Positions 42,160-54,549 of a stretch of DNA of 64,000 nucleotides are shown here, one piece after another. Numbering within the stretch: position 1 is the stretch's first letter; each line of letters starts with the position of its first letter. Source of the DNA: Saxidomus purpurata (Eukaryota > Mollusca > Bivalvia > Venerida > Veneridae); contig JAFMSR010000015.1 in assembly GCA_022818135.1 (NCBI GenBank), positions 579,316 to 643,315 on the forward strand. Direction: 5' to 3'. The translations under genes were made by a program, and so were the position numbers. The notes under the pieces were generated by a model that made no database searches, was not told the origin of the DNA, and worked only from the letters and a program-made list of their open reading frames with translations.

Positions 42160-43525
42160 CGACGATCAGTGGAGAAATAAGTGGACAGTTAATTAGTTTA
42201 CATAGTTTGATATCTCGTTCGTTGTTATTGACATGTGCACGCAAAATTCCTACTGTTTGATATCATAGGAGGTTTATCAAAGAATGCAAATAATCATGTA
42301 TAATAGTCTACATGACATGAAGGTATGATCATTGTTATCATTAACTGTTACTTTCAAAATTTTCGAAAAGTTGACCGTGTTTTAAGAATCGTTGATGTTT
42401 TATAAATTCAAGCATAAACATCAATCACCCATGTAAACATTACATTTTTATAATATTATACCCACTCCAGACCGACTTCCGACAAGATACAGTTTAGAGT
42501 GTGTAGGTTGTGTAAAATGGTTCAATCATTGACAGAGATACTATCAAATAGCTTTGCATGGTGTATTCTGTGAAGTTTGAAGATTTGTTTCTGAATCATT
42601 ACCATCACGAAAAAAGAAAGTTTCTGGTCCCGTGCTTATAAAACTTTATTTCGAGAACAAATTCATCTTTCAGGCCTGTAACGAATATTTTAGCTTTAAA
42701 ATGAGATTATGATCGGGATATTTTTCGTAAACACAGGCCGACGTTAGCACCTTGACTTGCTATGTACCAGACATTATTATAAGGGATTGGTTATATCCCA
42801 TTACAAACGGTACTTTCCGGACAGAACATTAAGAACTGCCCCTTACTATCTGGGCCAAACGCACAAACAGATCTCATTGGTCGCCACGGTTTACCCACTT
42901 TCGGCAACCAATCAAAACAATTTTAGCAAACATTGACTGGAAACTTTCTCCTACTTTTGACTCCAAAAAGCTCATTTTGGTAATATAAGCATGATGGGAG
43001 ATATACCCGGGTCTCATCCACGAAAATAAGCTAACACAAATGCTCTCATGGACGGACCTTGATAAAATTCTATTCATCTTGGTGTCAACAGCATACTCTT
43101 CATCTTGGTGTCAACAGTTTTCTACACTTCATACCGAAGTAGAACACTCGGCTGACGGCAATCATCAGCATTTTTGTTGGAAATGCTAATACTTGTTGTT
43201 CAATTATAAGTGTAATCGTCAATGAAAAGTTGCTGTTTTCTAAGATACTTGTATCAGTAACAAATCTGAACTGCGTTCTGTTATCAAGTTACACATTTTT
43301 CATGCGCATATTTTGGCAAACCTCGTAAATTTTGGAAAAGTGTCTGTTGTGTTTTACAAAACCCACACACAAGCTATGTACATGTACAAGTCATGTATAT
43401 CCGAATTTATCTATTATAAGAAATATAATGTCGAATAATTTTAAAAAATTGATTTTTTAGAGCAAACGTTCTGCCCTTTATCAACATAGCTCTGAAGACA
43501 AAATTATGTAAGAACTGGTTCTGGC
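42160..43525. other. Gene-free interval
   Basis: No supported exon. A duplicated phrase TCATCTTGGTGTCAACAG occurs twice in a row (43076-43118). Confidence 0.5.
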
Positions 43526-43529
43526 CCAT

Positions 43530-43795
43530 TGTGTTTGTTTGTTCGAGGTTTAACGGTCGTTTTCAACAGTATTTCAGTTGTTTACAGGTGGGCAGTTTAC
43601 CTGACCATCGTTCCTGGGAAGAACCAGTATTAGACTCCGATCCTACGTACGAAACTGACAACTTTCTCACATAAAGAGACATGGCCGGTAGGAGGGCTCG
43701 AACCCATAACCCTCAATCAGTGTCAGTACAGTGAGAGTTTACAGTGATTTCAAGTCAGTGACTCTATAGTCACTCGACCGCGGACTGTAGTTATG
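43530..43795 (-). mobile_element. tRNA-Ser-like SINE, minus strand
   Basis: The minus strand starts CCGCGGTCGAGTGACTATAG and has an anticodon-arm-like CTGACTTGAAATCA (anticodon TGA, serine). Its box B is GGGTTCGAGCCC. The body contains AACTGCCCACC, and AACGACCGTTAAACCTCGAA is near the 3' end. Structure and boxes fit a tRNA-Ser-derived SINE. Confidence 0.72.
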
Positions 43796-44985
43796 TGCTT
43801 GAAAAAGAATAGAATAACAGCCGCTCTTGACAAATGCATACATAGTCTTTTTTTATAAAAGTGTAAACGCACACAACTCACAATTTTTAAGTAAAGATTC
43901 AGATGAAGGGTTAAACATTTCACTTTCAAAATCGTTAAAATTTAAATTTAGTATCATTTATAGTGTCCAATATTGCCTTGTGCCCTCACTGATACATCTA
44001 TGTGTGTTCATGGTTTTGTTAAGCATATATGCACATAAATAGAAGAAAAAAGCCTCTTCATCTCGAGGTTGTTAAATAGTTTTTTCCTTCTGATAAACAT
44101 GGATTACCTTTTCAGCTTTATATCGAATAAAATATAATTTTGAGTTCCATCATAAAATTACAAACTTTTAATATTCAAATATGGAGATGCACGTGTGTTT
44201 TCATAATTGCTTGATTGCTCTAAAAATTACTTGATGTATTATATAGTTCGATTTCTAGGTCATATGTGTTTTTTGTACTTTTGAAGTAGACCGCTCCAGT
44301 GCCGAGGTAAGTCGGCTGAATAAGTTTTAATTTATACAGTAATTTTACAAAAGGAAATCGTGCAGCGACATTTTTCGACGGTGACTAATGCTAAATTTTC
44401 CACTGATATTGTGGTACTGCGAAAGGCAACCATCGAAACATGAAATATATAAGTTTAGACTACAAACCACCTTTACATCTATGGGCTCGATACTACAGTT
44501 TAGCAATTGTCAAAATGTATTAGCTGCCATGGATGTACGAGAGGTTGCGCATTAATTTGTAACGGATATGAAAGAATCCGAAGGCGATTGGAAGTGAAAG
44601 TAAAAGCATTTAGTCAACAACAAAAAAAAAGTCTGCTGTAGCATCGAAATAAAAATTCATACATATTGAATTAACACCAATTCCTAAATGATATTATTCT
44701 TGTAAATTTATCCTGCCGGTCTTCGATTGCAGAATTAAAAGAACATAAATAAAACTTTAGAAAATACCATTATATACCTGTTAAACAAAACCTTATAAAA
44801 TACCTTTTTTTTCTTTCTTTATGAAACATAACACTTACATGTACAATGATTGATTTACTCTATCCCGTTTGTTATTATACAATAAGTGTTATAGTTTTTG
44901 AACAAATTGATGCTAAACTGCAACGTTTTCACTTAAAACTGTCATATTTTGGGAGTTTTACTATATATTATTGCTAATATAGTTA
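43796..44985. other. Gene-free AT-rich interval
   Basis: No exon, tRNA or clear repeat seen. Confidence 0.5.
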
Positions 44986-44987
44986 AA

Positions 44988-45422
44988 AGCTACTACTACT
45001 GCTAAGCTACTGCTTCTGCTGAGCTACTGCTACTGCTACTGCTACTGCTCAGCTACTGCTACTGCTACTGCTACTGCTGTGCTACTGCTACTGATACTGC
45101 TGTGCTACAGCTACTGCTACTGCTGTGCTACTGTTACTGCTGTGCTACTGCTGTGCTACTGCTGTGCTACTGTTACTGCTGTGCTACTGCTACTGCTAAG
45201 CTACTGCTACTGCTGAGCTACTGCTACTGCTGAGCTACTGCTACTGCTGTACTACTGCTACTGCTGTGCTACTGCTACTGCCAACTTCACGTTTTATAAT
45301 TTTGCTACTGCTACTGCCAAGCTACTGCTACTGCTGTGTTACTGCTACTGCTAAGCTACTGCTACTGCCAACTTCACATTTTTAATATAGCTACTGCTCA
45401 CTGCTACTGCTCACTGCTACAC
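44988..45422 (-). repeat. Compound CTACTG satellite array, inverted relative to 40 kb
   Basis: About 430 bp of CTACTG hexamers with GCTGAGCTA, GCTGTGCTA and GCTAAGCTA spacers, the exact complement of the 40-kb array. Interruptions GCCAACTTCACGTTTTATAA (about 45280) and GCCAACTTCACATTTT (45369) are the complement of those in the first array, so both descend from one sequence. Confidence 0.95.
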
Positions 45423-47204
45423 ATAAAATAAAGTGTTATTACAGAAATTCGGTCCGTCCAAAATTCATACCAACTTATTTATAGGCCCTTCACTCGGAAG
45501 ACTGTCATGCATACGGGTACAATTATTTTGAAATAATCGCTGAATGATAGATCACAAATGAAATATGAAGAGAAAAATCTGGTTATAAATTTTAATTAAA
45601 ATATTTGGTACATGTATTTGAAAATACTGACATATTTGGTCGGTGACCACTAAAACTGCCACGTAAATGGGGGTGGTGTCATTCAGCTCCAAATTACTGG
45701 CATAAAGTATTGGATCACATGTATAAATTTTGTTATTTTTATGTGGGACTAGGATGATTCTACAAAATAAAGTGCATTTCAGCAGTCTATGTGATTTTGG
45801 GTAGTCGCACCGGCAGAAAACCTTATACTGTAAGTCTATGGAAATGTATTTAGGCTACTTATACCTAAAGTCTGATTAACTTAAAACACAGAATGTCTAA
45901 AATATTTACATACATGTACATGACTGGTTAGAAGACTATTTTATGTCACTAAAAGAAGAAGTGATATGAACAGCATAACAAGAGAATTAATGGAAATATA
46001 GGCCCGATTATTTTCCTATGGTCGTAAGCGCGTGCCAGGTTAGGCTAGCAATCTTTACACATTAAAAAGGAGATCTAGTGGCCGATCTTTCTTTTGCGTG
46101 CGAAGGTATCAATGCCACTGTCGGCAATGATCTCTTGATCTCTGTGTACTTGCATCAACCCCTATCCGGACATCCTGTCAGTGGACATGGTAGTTCTTAA
46201 ATATGTTTTGAGCCTTTGCAGGCTGTTAAAATTACGACTGGCAATAGTTTCTTCAAACAAAACTATAGCTCTTTAGTACTCCATTTTGAGCGCTGTATTA
46301 TTGCAAGTTCATTTCAAATTTGCAATCTGAAAACACAAGTTTGCGAGAACTGTAAATCAGGTTTGATTTCCTTGACATTAACCTCCATCTCTAGTTCACA
46401 TTTTGACGTCTTGGATTTGAGCAGTTAAATCTATTTTAATTGAGCTTTTAAAATCTTACTTAGTAATTGAACAGAATTTCACAGAATATATCATGATATA
46501 ATAGTATACCAAGACAATAGGGAAATATAAACCCTTACAAAAAATTATTATTTTTTCTGTCAGTCTCTCCAGCGTTATCAAGTCGCTCCTGCTTTATCGG
46601 GTTTATTCATTCGGGGTTTAAGTTATCATTTTCGTTTTACACAGTACGGCAAACAGAGTTGCTTCCCATCTATACGTGACGTGGCGTGACTTTGATAAGT
46701 AAAACTCGGTATTGCTCTCTGATCTAGAATATTCAATATAGCTTTACAACATTGAATACATGTGTAAGTACATAAATTAAATATTATTATTAGCATCTAT
46801 TGTTTTTTTTCTCATTTCCTAATAGATTAGTTCTAATGTGATATCGAAACTAAGCCACTTTAAACTTTTTTTTACCTGACACTGTTTACATGTATAAAAT
46901 CAAAAGTTAATATTATACTAGTTTAATCGTTTATTAATTGATATTAACAAGTGTTTGATAGATTTCCTATTTCTTAATGCTTATATTGGCTTAATTTACC
47001 GTACACATTGAAGGGATAGAGATTATGGGAGTCCTGAAAGCTATAATTAGCAAATTGGAGGGATACCATGACATAACGTTATATTTTATACACTATCAGC
47101 GCTTGGAGATAGCTTTAGACCTACTTATTAACGATAACTTTATAACAAGGCAGTATGGAACGCCATAGCTGCCTTCCATATGATGAGGTCCTTTTGATAT
47201 AGGG
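45423..47204. other. Gene-free AT-rich interval
   Basis: No supported gene. 46020-46190 is GC-richer (GCGCGTGCCAGGTTAGGCTA) without an open, spliced frame. Confidence 0.5.
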
Positions 47205-47690
47205 TGCTGTAAGTTTGATAGATGGTGCTGTGGTTTTGATAGATGGTGATGGGGTTTTGATAGATGGTGCTGTGGTTTTGATAGATGGTGCTGTGGTTTT
47301 GACAGATGATGCTGTGGTTTTGATACATGGTGCTATGGTTTTAATGGATGATGCTGTGGTTTTTATAGATGGCGCTGTGGGTTTGATACATGGTGCTGTG
47401 GTTTTGATACATTGTGCTGTGATTTTGATAGATGGTGCTGTGGTTTTGATAGATGGTGCTGTGGTTTTGATAGATGGTGCTGAGGTTTTGATACATGGTG
47501 CTGTAGTTTTGATAGATGGTGCTGTGGTTTTGATACATGGTGCTGTGGTTTTGATACACGGTGCTGTGGTTTTGATACGTGGTGCTGTGATTTTGATATA
47601 TGGTGATGTCGTTTTGATAGATGGTGATGTCGTTTTGATATATGAAGATGTCGTTTTGATAAACGGTGCTGTGGTTTTGATTAGTGATGT
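47205..47690 (+). repeat. 21-bp minisatellite, about 22 units
   Basis: Units are variants of GGTGCTGTGGTTTTGATAGA. Because 21 is a multiple of three, all frames are repetitive and open (VLIDGAV on the plus strand, NHSTIYQ on the minus). Variants (GATACA, GATATA, GGTGATGTC) increase toward the right end. It should not be annotated as a gene. Confidence 0.95.
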
Positions 47691-48285
47691 CCCGATTGTC
47701 GCTAGTCGCCGACGATCGGTTAGTAAAATGAAGGGCGATAATAATCGATTACACTACCGGTCGGGACGTCGGGTAAAAGTTTATACCATACCCAAGGGAG
47801 AAACAGACCACGTTATGGAAGACAACTGAGTCTGAAGAAAGCTTGCGGCTTTTCTCCCATCTGGGAAAAAACAAAGCAATAGCTTGGATTATTATCATTG
47901 ACATTGACACTCTCGGATTTTTGCCAATACAACTTTCTGTTCATATTCGTGTTGTCTGTCTAGCATAAAAGCATACTCGGCCATCAGTTCTGTGTTAACA
48001 ATTTATTTCAAAAACATCTTCTAGTCTTCTACCAGTTTCTGGCCCTTACCAGAAGGCCAACATTGTTGAAAACATGACCTCGGGCCTTGGGGTCTCTTGA
48101 TTTTACACAAACCTTTGAATATTCCCTTTAAAAATCTCTTATTAGGCCCAATGCTTCGATTGGTGACATGTAGCATTACCTTTTTACTGTTCCAGCATTA
48201 TAAAGGGTTAACCTGCCATAACTGTGGCAGAAACTACTTCATGTAACGGTGTAGATTGTAGCGCCTTGCTTGAATGTTACTTTTG
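47691..48285. other. Gene-free spacer between minisatellites
   Basis: Begins with a GC-rich segment (CCGACGATCGG, GGTCGGGACGTCGG; 47690-47790). Otherwise featureless. Confidence 0.5.
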
Positions 48286-48372
48286 GTTCAACCGATTATT
48301 AATCGGAAGGTTATCGATTATACCCCATCCGATTGAACCGATAATCGATTGTGAAAAATTCAACCGATTTCT
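48286..48372. repeat. Cluster of AATCGATT/CCGATT palindromes
   Basis: CCGATTATTAATCGG is an almost perfect palindrome. ATCGATTATA, CCGATTGAACCG and ATAATCGATT follow. They abut the second minisatellite; AATCGATT also occurs at 47735. Confidence 0.65.
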
Positions 48373-48377
48373 ATCAC

Positions 48378-48578
48378 TAGTTTTGATAAATGGTGATGTG
48401 GTTTTGATAGATGGTGCTGTGGTTTTGATAGATGGTGATGAGGTTTTGATAGATGGTGCTGTGGTTTTGATTAATGGTGGTGTGGTTTTGATATATGGTG
48501 ATGTCATTTTGATATATTGTGCTGTCATTTTGATATATGGTGCTGTCATTTTGGTATATGGTGCTGTCATTTTTGGAT
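48378..48578 (+). repeat. 21-bp minisatellite, second plus-strand array (about 9 units)
   Basis: Same unit as the 47205-47690 array. Terminal units drift to GATATATGGTGCTGTCATTT. Confidence 0.93.
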
Positions 48579-50130
48579 CGATTGGATTTATTCAATCGTA
48601 TCCAAAGTCAACAGAGTATTTCAGACCCTCACGGCCGAACTGTTAACACAATTTTTTGTCGAATACGACCGAAAAGTAGTTCTATATAACTGTCCTCTGT
48701 TTTAAAAATTATATAGTAACAGATCTAAATAATATCAAAAAATTACAGAATAGTGTAATATTATATTGTTGTTTTTCTTATAATTTGTAACTTAAATCAA
48801 CGAGGTATCTGTTCTATATAGAACTATTTTCCTACGCGGTTTTCAACGTCAGACCGGTGTGACATGAGAAATGTAAGACCGTGAAATACGTATCGCTACA
48901 CTGGATACACTTAATTCAGTGTTCCGCGAGAGCGCATTTTCTGCTGTTTTGACGCACTCATTTTGTCAATGACGCAGCAGAAATAATAAAGAGCGTCTTC
49001 TATGACACAATTAAAATGTGTATGATCAAATTACTACAAAAACAACATTTCAAAACCTCTCAAAACGCTTCGAAGTTGATAAAATACGCTGCCGGTATGG
49101 GATATGTCTAATTTTGACCCTATTGCGTCGTCGTTGCCGTCTGATTTCGGATCGACCCGCATTTTGTACCATTGTACCATTTTTGTGTGTGTTGATTGCT
49201 ATGATACCGTCATCATAGATCGTAGACGCACAACAAGAGATGTTCGACGAACCTTAATACGGGAAACAAAAACGTCTTTTGAGTGATTTTAATGATCATT
49301 TTGTAGTCATTTCGATCAGACTGTCACTATTGAAAGGGGTTTAAGTGTGCCAAATAATATCCAAGTTTAATGTCTATGGTTGAATGCACTTATGAAAAAT
49401 TCGCTTTGTGGACAAATTTGACTTTTGAGGTGCAGTGAAAAAATGGGAAGCATCCAAAGAGAAACACCTGTTGTCTTGCCAACCCTTTGATTACCCACCA
49501 TTTTGTGATGTATCACATGCAGTTTTACAGAAGTAAACTGAATAAGACTTCTTTAACACATAGTCATGACTTTTATTTTTTTACAATAAAGGGTATGACC
49601 CTCGGAGTTTCTAAATGACCCTCAAATTATGATACAGGGAATTGGCACCCAGGGTCTTCCTCTTCCATGAAAGCCGGAAGTTGCAATATGACCTTAGCTG
49701 TTGGGTGCGACGTTAAATCTGAATTAATTCGCACAATACAATCAACCTTATGGGCATATCCCATAACTTTTGAATGACATTTAAAGTTGTTCAAACCATG
49801 AATTTTCAGTTCAGTTTTGTCAAAATCCATTTCTCAGTTACGATTCACAGCTTAATACTTCATAGGGTAGTTGAACATAGTCACTGAATAACATAATGTA
49901 AGCACATGGGTTCCTGTCTCAAAAGTAAAGTTTACACAAATGGTGAAAGGTCAAAATATGGGACAGTTGTGTCTCCAGTTTATAACTTTACTCGTGCAAA
50001 GGTTTTTCTGATATTCACACATATATGTGTACAGTCTATGTTGTCCTGATATTTACACATGTATGTGTGCAGACTGTGTTGTTCAGAGACAATCGATCCT
50101 CCAGCACTTTCAGTCCTTTGATTATATATT
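48579..50130. other. Gene-free interval
   Basis: No convincing exon. 49085-49260 is GC-richer with open plus-strand frames in two phases but no splice-consistent model. TATTCACACATATATGTGTA and TATTTACACATGTATGTGTG (about 50012 and 50050) form a ~38-bp direct repeat. One isolated minisatellite unit sits at 50133-50163. Confidence 0.45.
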
Positions 50131-50221
50131 GTTCTGTGGTTTTGATATATGGCGCTGTGGTTTAGGATATTTAATTGAAAAATTTAACACTAATAGAGTA
50201 GGGATACCAGAGACAAAACAA

Positions 50222-50845
50222 TTAACTGATCAAAGCGACATCACCATCTATCATAACCACAGCCCTATATATCACAACCACAGCACCATCTATCAAAACC
50301 ACAGCACCATATATCAAAATCACAGCATCATCTATCAAAACAACAGCACCATCTATCAAAACCACAGTACCATCTATCAATTCCACAGCCCCATCTATGA
50401 AAACGAAATCACCATCTGTCAAAACGACAGCACCATATATCAAAACAACATCACCATACATCACAACCACAACACCATATATCAAAACCACATCACCATC
50501 TGTCAAAACCACAGCACCATATATCAAAACCACAGCACAATGTATTAAAACCACAGCAACATCTATCAAAACCACAGCACCATGTATCAAAACGACATCG
50601 CCATCAATTAAAACCACAGCACCATATATCAAAACGACATCACCATACATACAAACCACAGCACCATCTTTTAAAGCCACAGCACCATCTTTCAAAACCA
50701 CAACACAATTTATATAAACCACAGCATCATCTATCAAAACCACAGCACCATCTATCAAAACCACAGCACCATATATCAGAATGGCATCACCATTTATTAA
50801 ACTGACATCACCATATATCAAAAGGACATCACCATTTAAGAACTA
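50222..50845 (-). repeat. 21-bp minisatellite array in inverted orientation (about 29 units)
   Basis: Units are AAAACCACAGCACCATCTAT variants, the complement of the 47.2- and 48.4-kb arrays. With the plus-strand arrays it forms a potential stem of several hundred bp around a ~1.5-2.5-kb spacer. Confidence 0.95.
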
Positions 50846-50999
50846 TGTATAGAAGACACCTATGGCGTTTCATAAGGCAGTCTAAAATCAGCTATATCCC
50901 CGCCTGTAAATCTCGTGTTCTGTTAGAGGTGATTTCTTAAAGACAAATAAAATTACTGGTCTGTTTAAGTGGTCAAAAGGTCTATGTTACGAAGGTATG

Positions 51000-51500
51000 T
51001 GTAGGTTTTATGAGCGGACAGATTCAAATATTTGACTTTAAGTTGTGACCTTGACTTTGAGTCGGCGTGGCCAGATCATCGATTCGACACATTAACTTGG
51101 TGAGGTAAACATTTGATCACAGTTTCATCAAAACCCTTTAAAGGATTAAGGAGATATGAAGCAGACAGGAAATTAAAGACTGAAACGTTTGACCTTAAGT
51201 TGTGACCTTGACCAAAAATGACCAGATCATGGGTTCTGCTTATCGTCTTGAAACGGCCTGAGTTTCATTAAAAGGTTCAAGGGGTTTAGAAAATATGGAG
51301 CGGACACTTAATTTCAAGACTCAAACCTTTGACCTAAATGTGTCATGATCCAGTATAACCGGCGAATGGGTTCTGCTCAGCATCTAGATTTTCATCAAAA
51401 TCATTCAAGAGGCTAAGGAGACATAGAGCGGACAGGAAATGTTACGAACGGACGGAAGGACGGACGGAGGCCATTCCTATATCCCCCTCCCGTTTCGCGG
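51000..51500 (+). repeat. Dispersed repeat with (GGAC)n tail
   Basis: Three ~125-150-bp units contain TTGTGACCTTGAC, ACCAGATCATGGGTTCTGCT, TTTCATCAAAA and GAAGCAGACAGGAAAT. They end in GACGGACGGAAGGACGGACG, then TATCCCCCTCCCGTTTCGCG. This resembles dispersed bivalve repeats; the GGAC tail is the complement of the CCGT tract at 52033. Confidence 0.7.
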
Positions 51501-52000
51501 CGGTGGATAAGATTGGTAATAAACACGTGACTGTGATGATATACTTAGCTCCTTTTTTTATAGTGCCTAATAGCGAAAGGACGTTAACAACCGTGATTAA
51601 AGGGGCGCACCCTACATCTATCAGATTATATTCTCGAAACATAGATTATGTGTTCAATTAACGTACAATGATAAATAAATACAATTTTAAAGTAGAATCT
51701 ATGGCGAAAAATGCCTCATTTTACCACAATTAATCGATATAGAGGCTTTCTGTAATAAAACGCATCCACCCCTTAATTGTACAATAACAACTCTACATAG
51801 TTTATTGAATGGTTTACGGTACTGCAGTATATTTTAAACCGTTGAATTTATCGAAGCTTTTAGTGTGACATTAGTTATAGGGTATATCCCTTTAAGCAAA
51901 TAAAAGAATTTGTGTGGGGTGACCAAAGTGATCCTTTTTAACCCTCTGCTTTAAAGCTGCTCGTTCTCAGTTACCGTTGAAATTGTTGTTTATCCCCCCG
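51501..52000. other. Gene-free interval
   Basis: AT-rich with no supported exon. Confidence 0.5.
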
Positions 52001-52003
52001 CCG

Positions 52004-53275
52004 AAGGCGAAGGGGATATTAGTAATGGTCTCCGTCCGTCCGTCCGTCCGTGCTTCCGTCCCAATTTTGTCCAGAGCATAACTCCAGAAGTACTTGAGTG
52101 ATTTACTTCAAACTTCATACACTGACAGAGCACATTTGGAGGAAGTGCAGTGTGTAAGAACAAAAACTCTACCTCGCCTACTTTTAGAGTTATTCCCCTT
52201 TATCAGATTTACTTGAAAAACTTTTTCCGAAGCATAACTCCAAAAGTACTGGAGGGATTTTCTTCAAACTTAATACACTGACATAGCACATTGGTAGAAA
52301 GTGCAATGTGCAAGAACAATAACTCTACCTTGCCTACTTTTAGAGTTATTCCCCTTTATCAGATTTACTTTAAAAGTTTTGTCCAGAGCATAACTCCAAA
52401 AGTTCTTGAGGGATTTACTTCAACCTTAATACACTGATAAAGCACATTGGTAGGAAGTGCAGTGTGCAAGAACAATAACTCTACCTTGCCTACTTTTAGA
52501 GTTATTCCCCTTTATCAGATTTACTTGTCCGAAGCATAACTCCAAAAGTACTTGAGGGATTTTTCAAACTTAATACACTGACATAGCACATTGGTAGGAA
52601 GTGCAGTGTGCAAGAACAATAACTCTACCTTGCCTACTTTAAGAGTTATTCCCCTTTATCAGATTTCCTTGAAAAACTTTTTCCGAAGCATAACTCCAAA
52701 AGTACTTGAGGGAGTTTTTTCAAACTTAATGCACTGACATAGCACATTGGTAGGAAGTACTGTGTGCAAGAACAATAACTTTACCTTGCCTACTTTTAGA
52801 GTTATTCCCCTTTATCAGATTTACTTTAAAAGTTTTGTCCAGAGCATAACTCCAAAAGTACTTGAGGGATTTACTTCAAACTTAATACACTGACATAGCA
52901 CATTGGTAGGAAGTGCAGTGTGCAAGAACAATAACTCTACCTTGCCTACTTTTAGAGTTATTCCCCTTTATCAGATTTACTTGAAAAACAAATTCCAGAG
53001 TATAACTCCAAAAGTACTCGAGGGATTTTCTTCAAACTTAATACACTGATATAGCACATTAGTAGGAAGTGCAGTGTGCAAGAACAATAACTCTACCTTG
53101 CCTACTTTTAGAGTAATTCCCCTTTATCAGATTTACTTGAAAAACAATTTCCGGAGCATAACTCCAAAAGTTCTTGAGGGATTTTCTTCAAACTTAATAC
53201 ACTGACATAGCACATTAGTAGGAAGTGCAGTGTGCAAAAACAATAACTCTACCTAGCCTACTTTTAGTCAAATAG
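52004..53275 (+). repeat. ~155-bp tandem array, eight units, with CCGT head
   Basis: The head is ATCCCCCCGCCGAAGGCGAA and CCGTCCGTCCGTCCGTCCGT. Units starting near 52080, 52239, 52393, 52539, 52693, 52849, 53005 and 53161 share GCATAACTCCAAAAGTACTT, CTTAATACACTGACATAGCA, GGAAGTGCAGTGTGCAAGAA and TTATTCCCCTTTATCAGATT. Spacing is 146-159 bp, close to a nucleosome core length. Confidence 0.93.
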
Positions 53276-53522
53276 AAAAAATATCATACCTATACTGATA
53301 ATGAACATTAATATAATTATGCAAAACTTCTTTCATTGCCTTATTCTTTTTCCACTTACTTGAAAACTGTACTCAGCATGACCATAACTATACGGCTTTT
53401 TAAGGATTTCCTCTCACCAAGTAAAATGTACGAAAGTACAACCTTCAGGTAACTTCTTCCCAGCGGGTGGATTAACCATGTGTAACATGGCTCTTGGTTT
53501 TTTTTAAATTGACATAATTATA

Positions 53523-53705
53523 CATAAATATAAAACTAAAGGCTAGAATCAAAATATAAGCAAAAATCTAGGTAGGAATTTGCAGAAATCGATTGAAAAT
53601 GTCGGTAACACGGCACCGCTACACTATATGCTTATATTGATATTTCAAAAGCTTTTGAATTTGGTAGCGTATTTGTTTTAATTTAGAGATATACGCGACA
53701 GGAAT
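53523..53705 (+). repeat. Direct repeat upstream of paralog 2
   Basis: Matches 59297-59475 in the same orientation (ACACGGCACCGCTACACTAT, TTTGAATTTGGTAGCGTATT). The two copies bracket paralog 2 about 5.8 kb apart. Confidence 0.82.
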
Positions 53706-53936
53706 TTATACTGGAGCCTTTTTATATGACTATATGTTCTAAAATACGTTATTTATATACATTTTGAAGAACTTAATTTTTTTACCAAAATCTGAGAGCG
53801 AGCAGCTTTAATTCCTTCACATAGTAACCATAACTTTACCATGGATCTGCTGATCTCATATAGTATATCCTACACTATTGTCGAGATTGTAATATGGTAT
53901 TAATGAGTAACGGTTTTAAATATTTTGTTGCAGGTG

Positions 53937-54549
53937 ATGGACGTAGAGACAGAATATTATATACGACTCCTGCTACTCCTTGTCAAAGGAGGGATGCAGG
54001 TGTGTAAAGGCATCATTCTCAGAGAGCTTACAGGTCTTGGACTTGATGTCGTTCTGAAGCCACTTCAGTCAGTATTGAAAAAAAAACTTTTAAAGTCACA
54101 GTATATCGTACTTTTTCCGAAAAGTGGGAAACCAGATGTTGAAGACCTTGACCTTTCTCTGTTAACTGTCGTTCTTATTGATGTGTTAGTGCTTTCAACA
54201 ACTGACGCACAATATATCAAGGTAATTAAACAAACCAGGAACAAACTTGCACATAACACTGCAGCGTCCATTGACCAAACCGACTACACAAAGACAAAGA
54301 CAGACCTAGCAGATGCTTTGGCTAAACTAGCTAAAGGACTTGATACAACTATGCAGAAAGAATGTTCTGAGCTGATTCAAAAGTATACAACTGAACCGCT
54401 AGATGAGATGACGATAATCAAATACGTAAAGGAATTGAGGAACGATGATGAGTTGCTGCAAGATTTTGAAGAAATATTGGAAAAGCAGTCCACGGGCATC
54501 AAGCAGGAAATAAAGGCATCTGAGAGCCGAATGCAAGAATCGCTATCAG
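53937..54549 (+). CDS. HEPN exon of paralog 2
   Basis: Residues 1-204, start ATG three bases after the acceptor. If the donor is not used, the frame runs to 54638 and gives 233 aa, the same length as the paralog-1 read-through. Its hydrophobic tail (ILFLDFF, then IITTCVLQKLLAVLF) is similar to that of paralog 1. Confidence 0.85.

Noticed and set aside
47215..47829. 204-codon open frame made of VLIDGAV repeats (and counterparts on both strands at 48.2-48.6 and 50.0-50.8 kb)
   Set aside because: The unit is 21 bp, so every frame stays open by arithmetic; variants change residues freely and there is no start context, splice signal or domain.
52080..53270. CRISPR-like or coding repeat array
   Set aside because: Whole ~155-bp units repeat without variable spacers, and no frame stays open across units.
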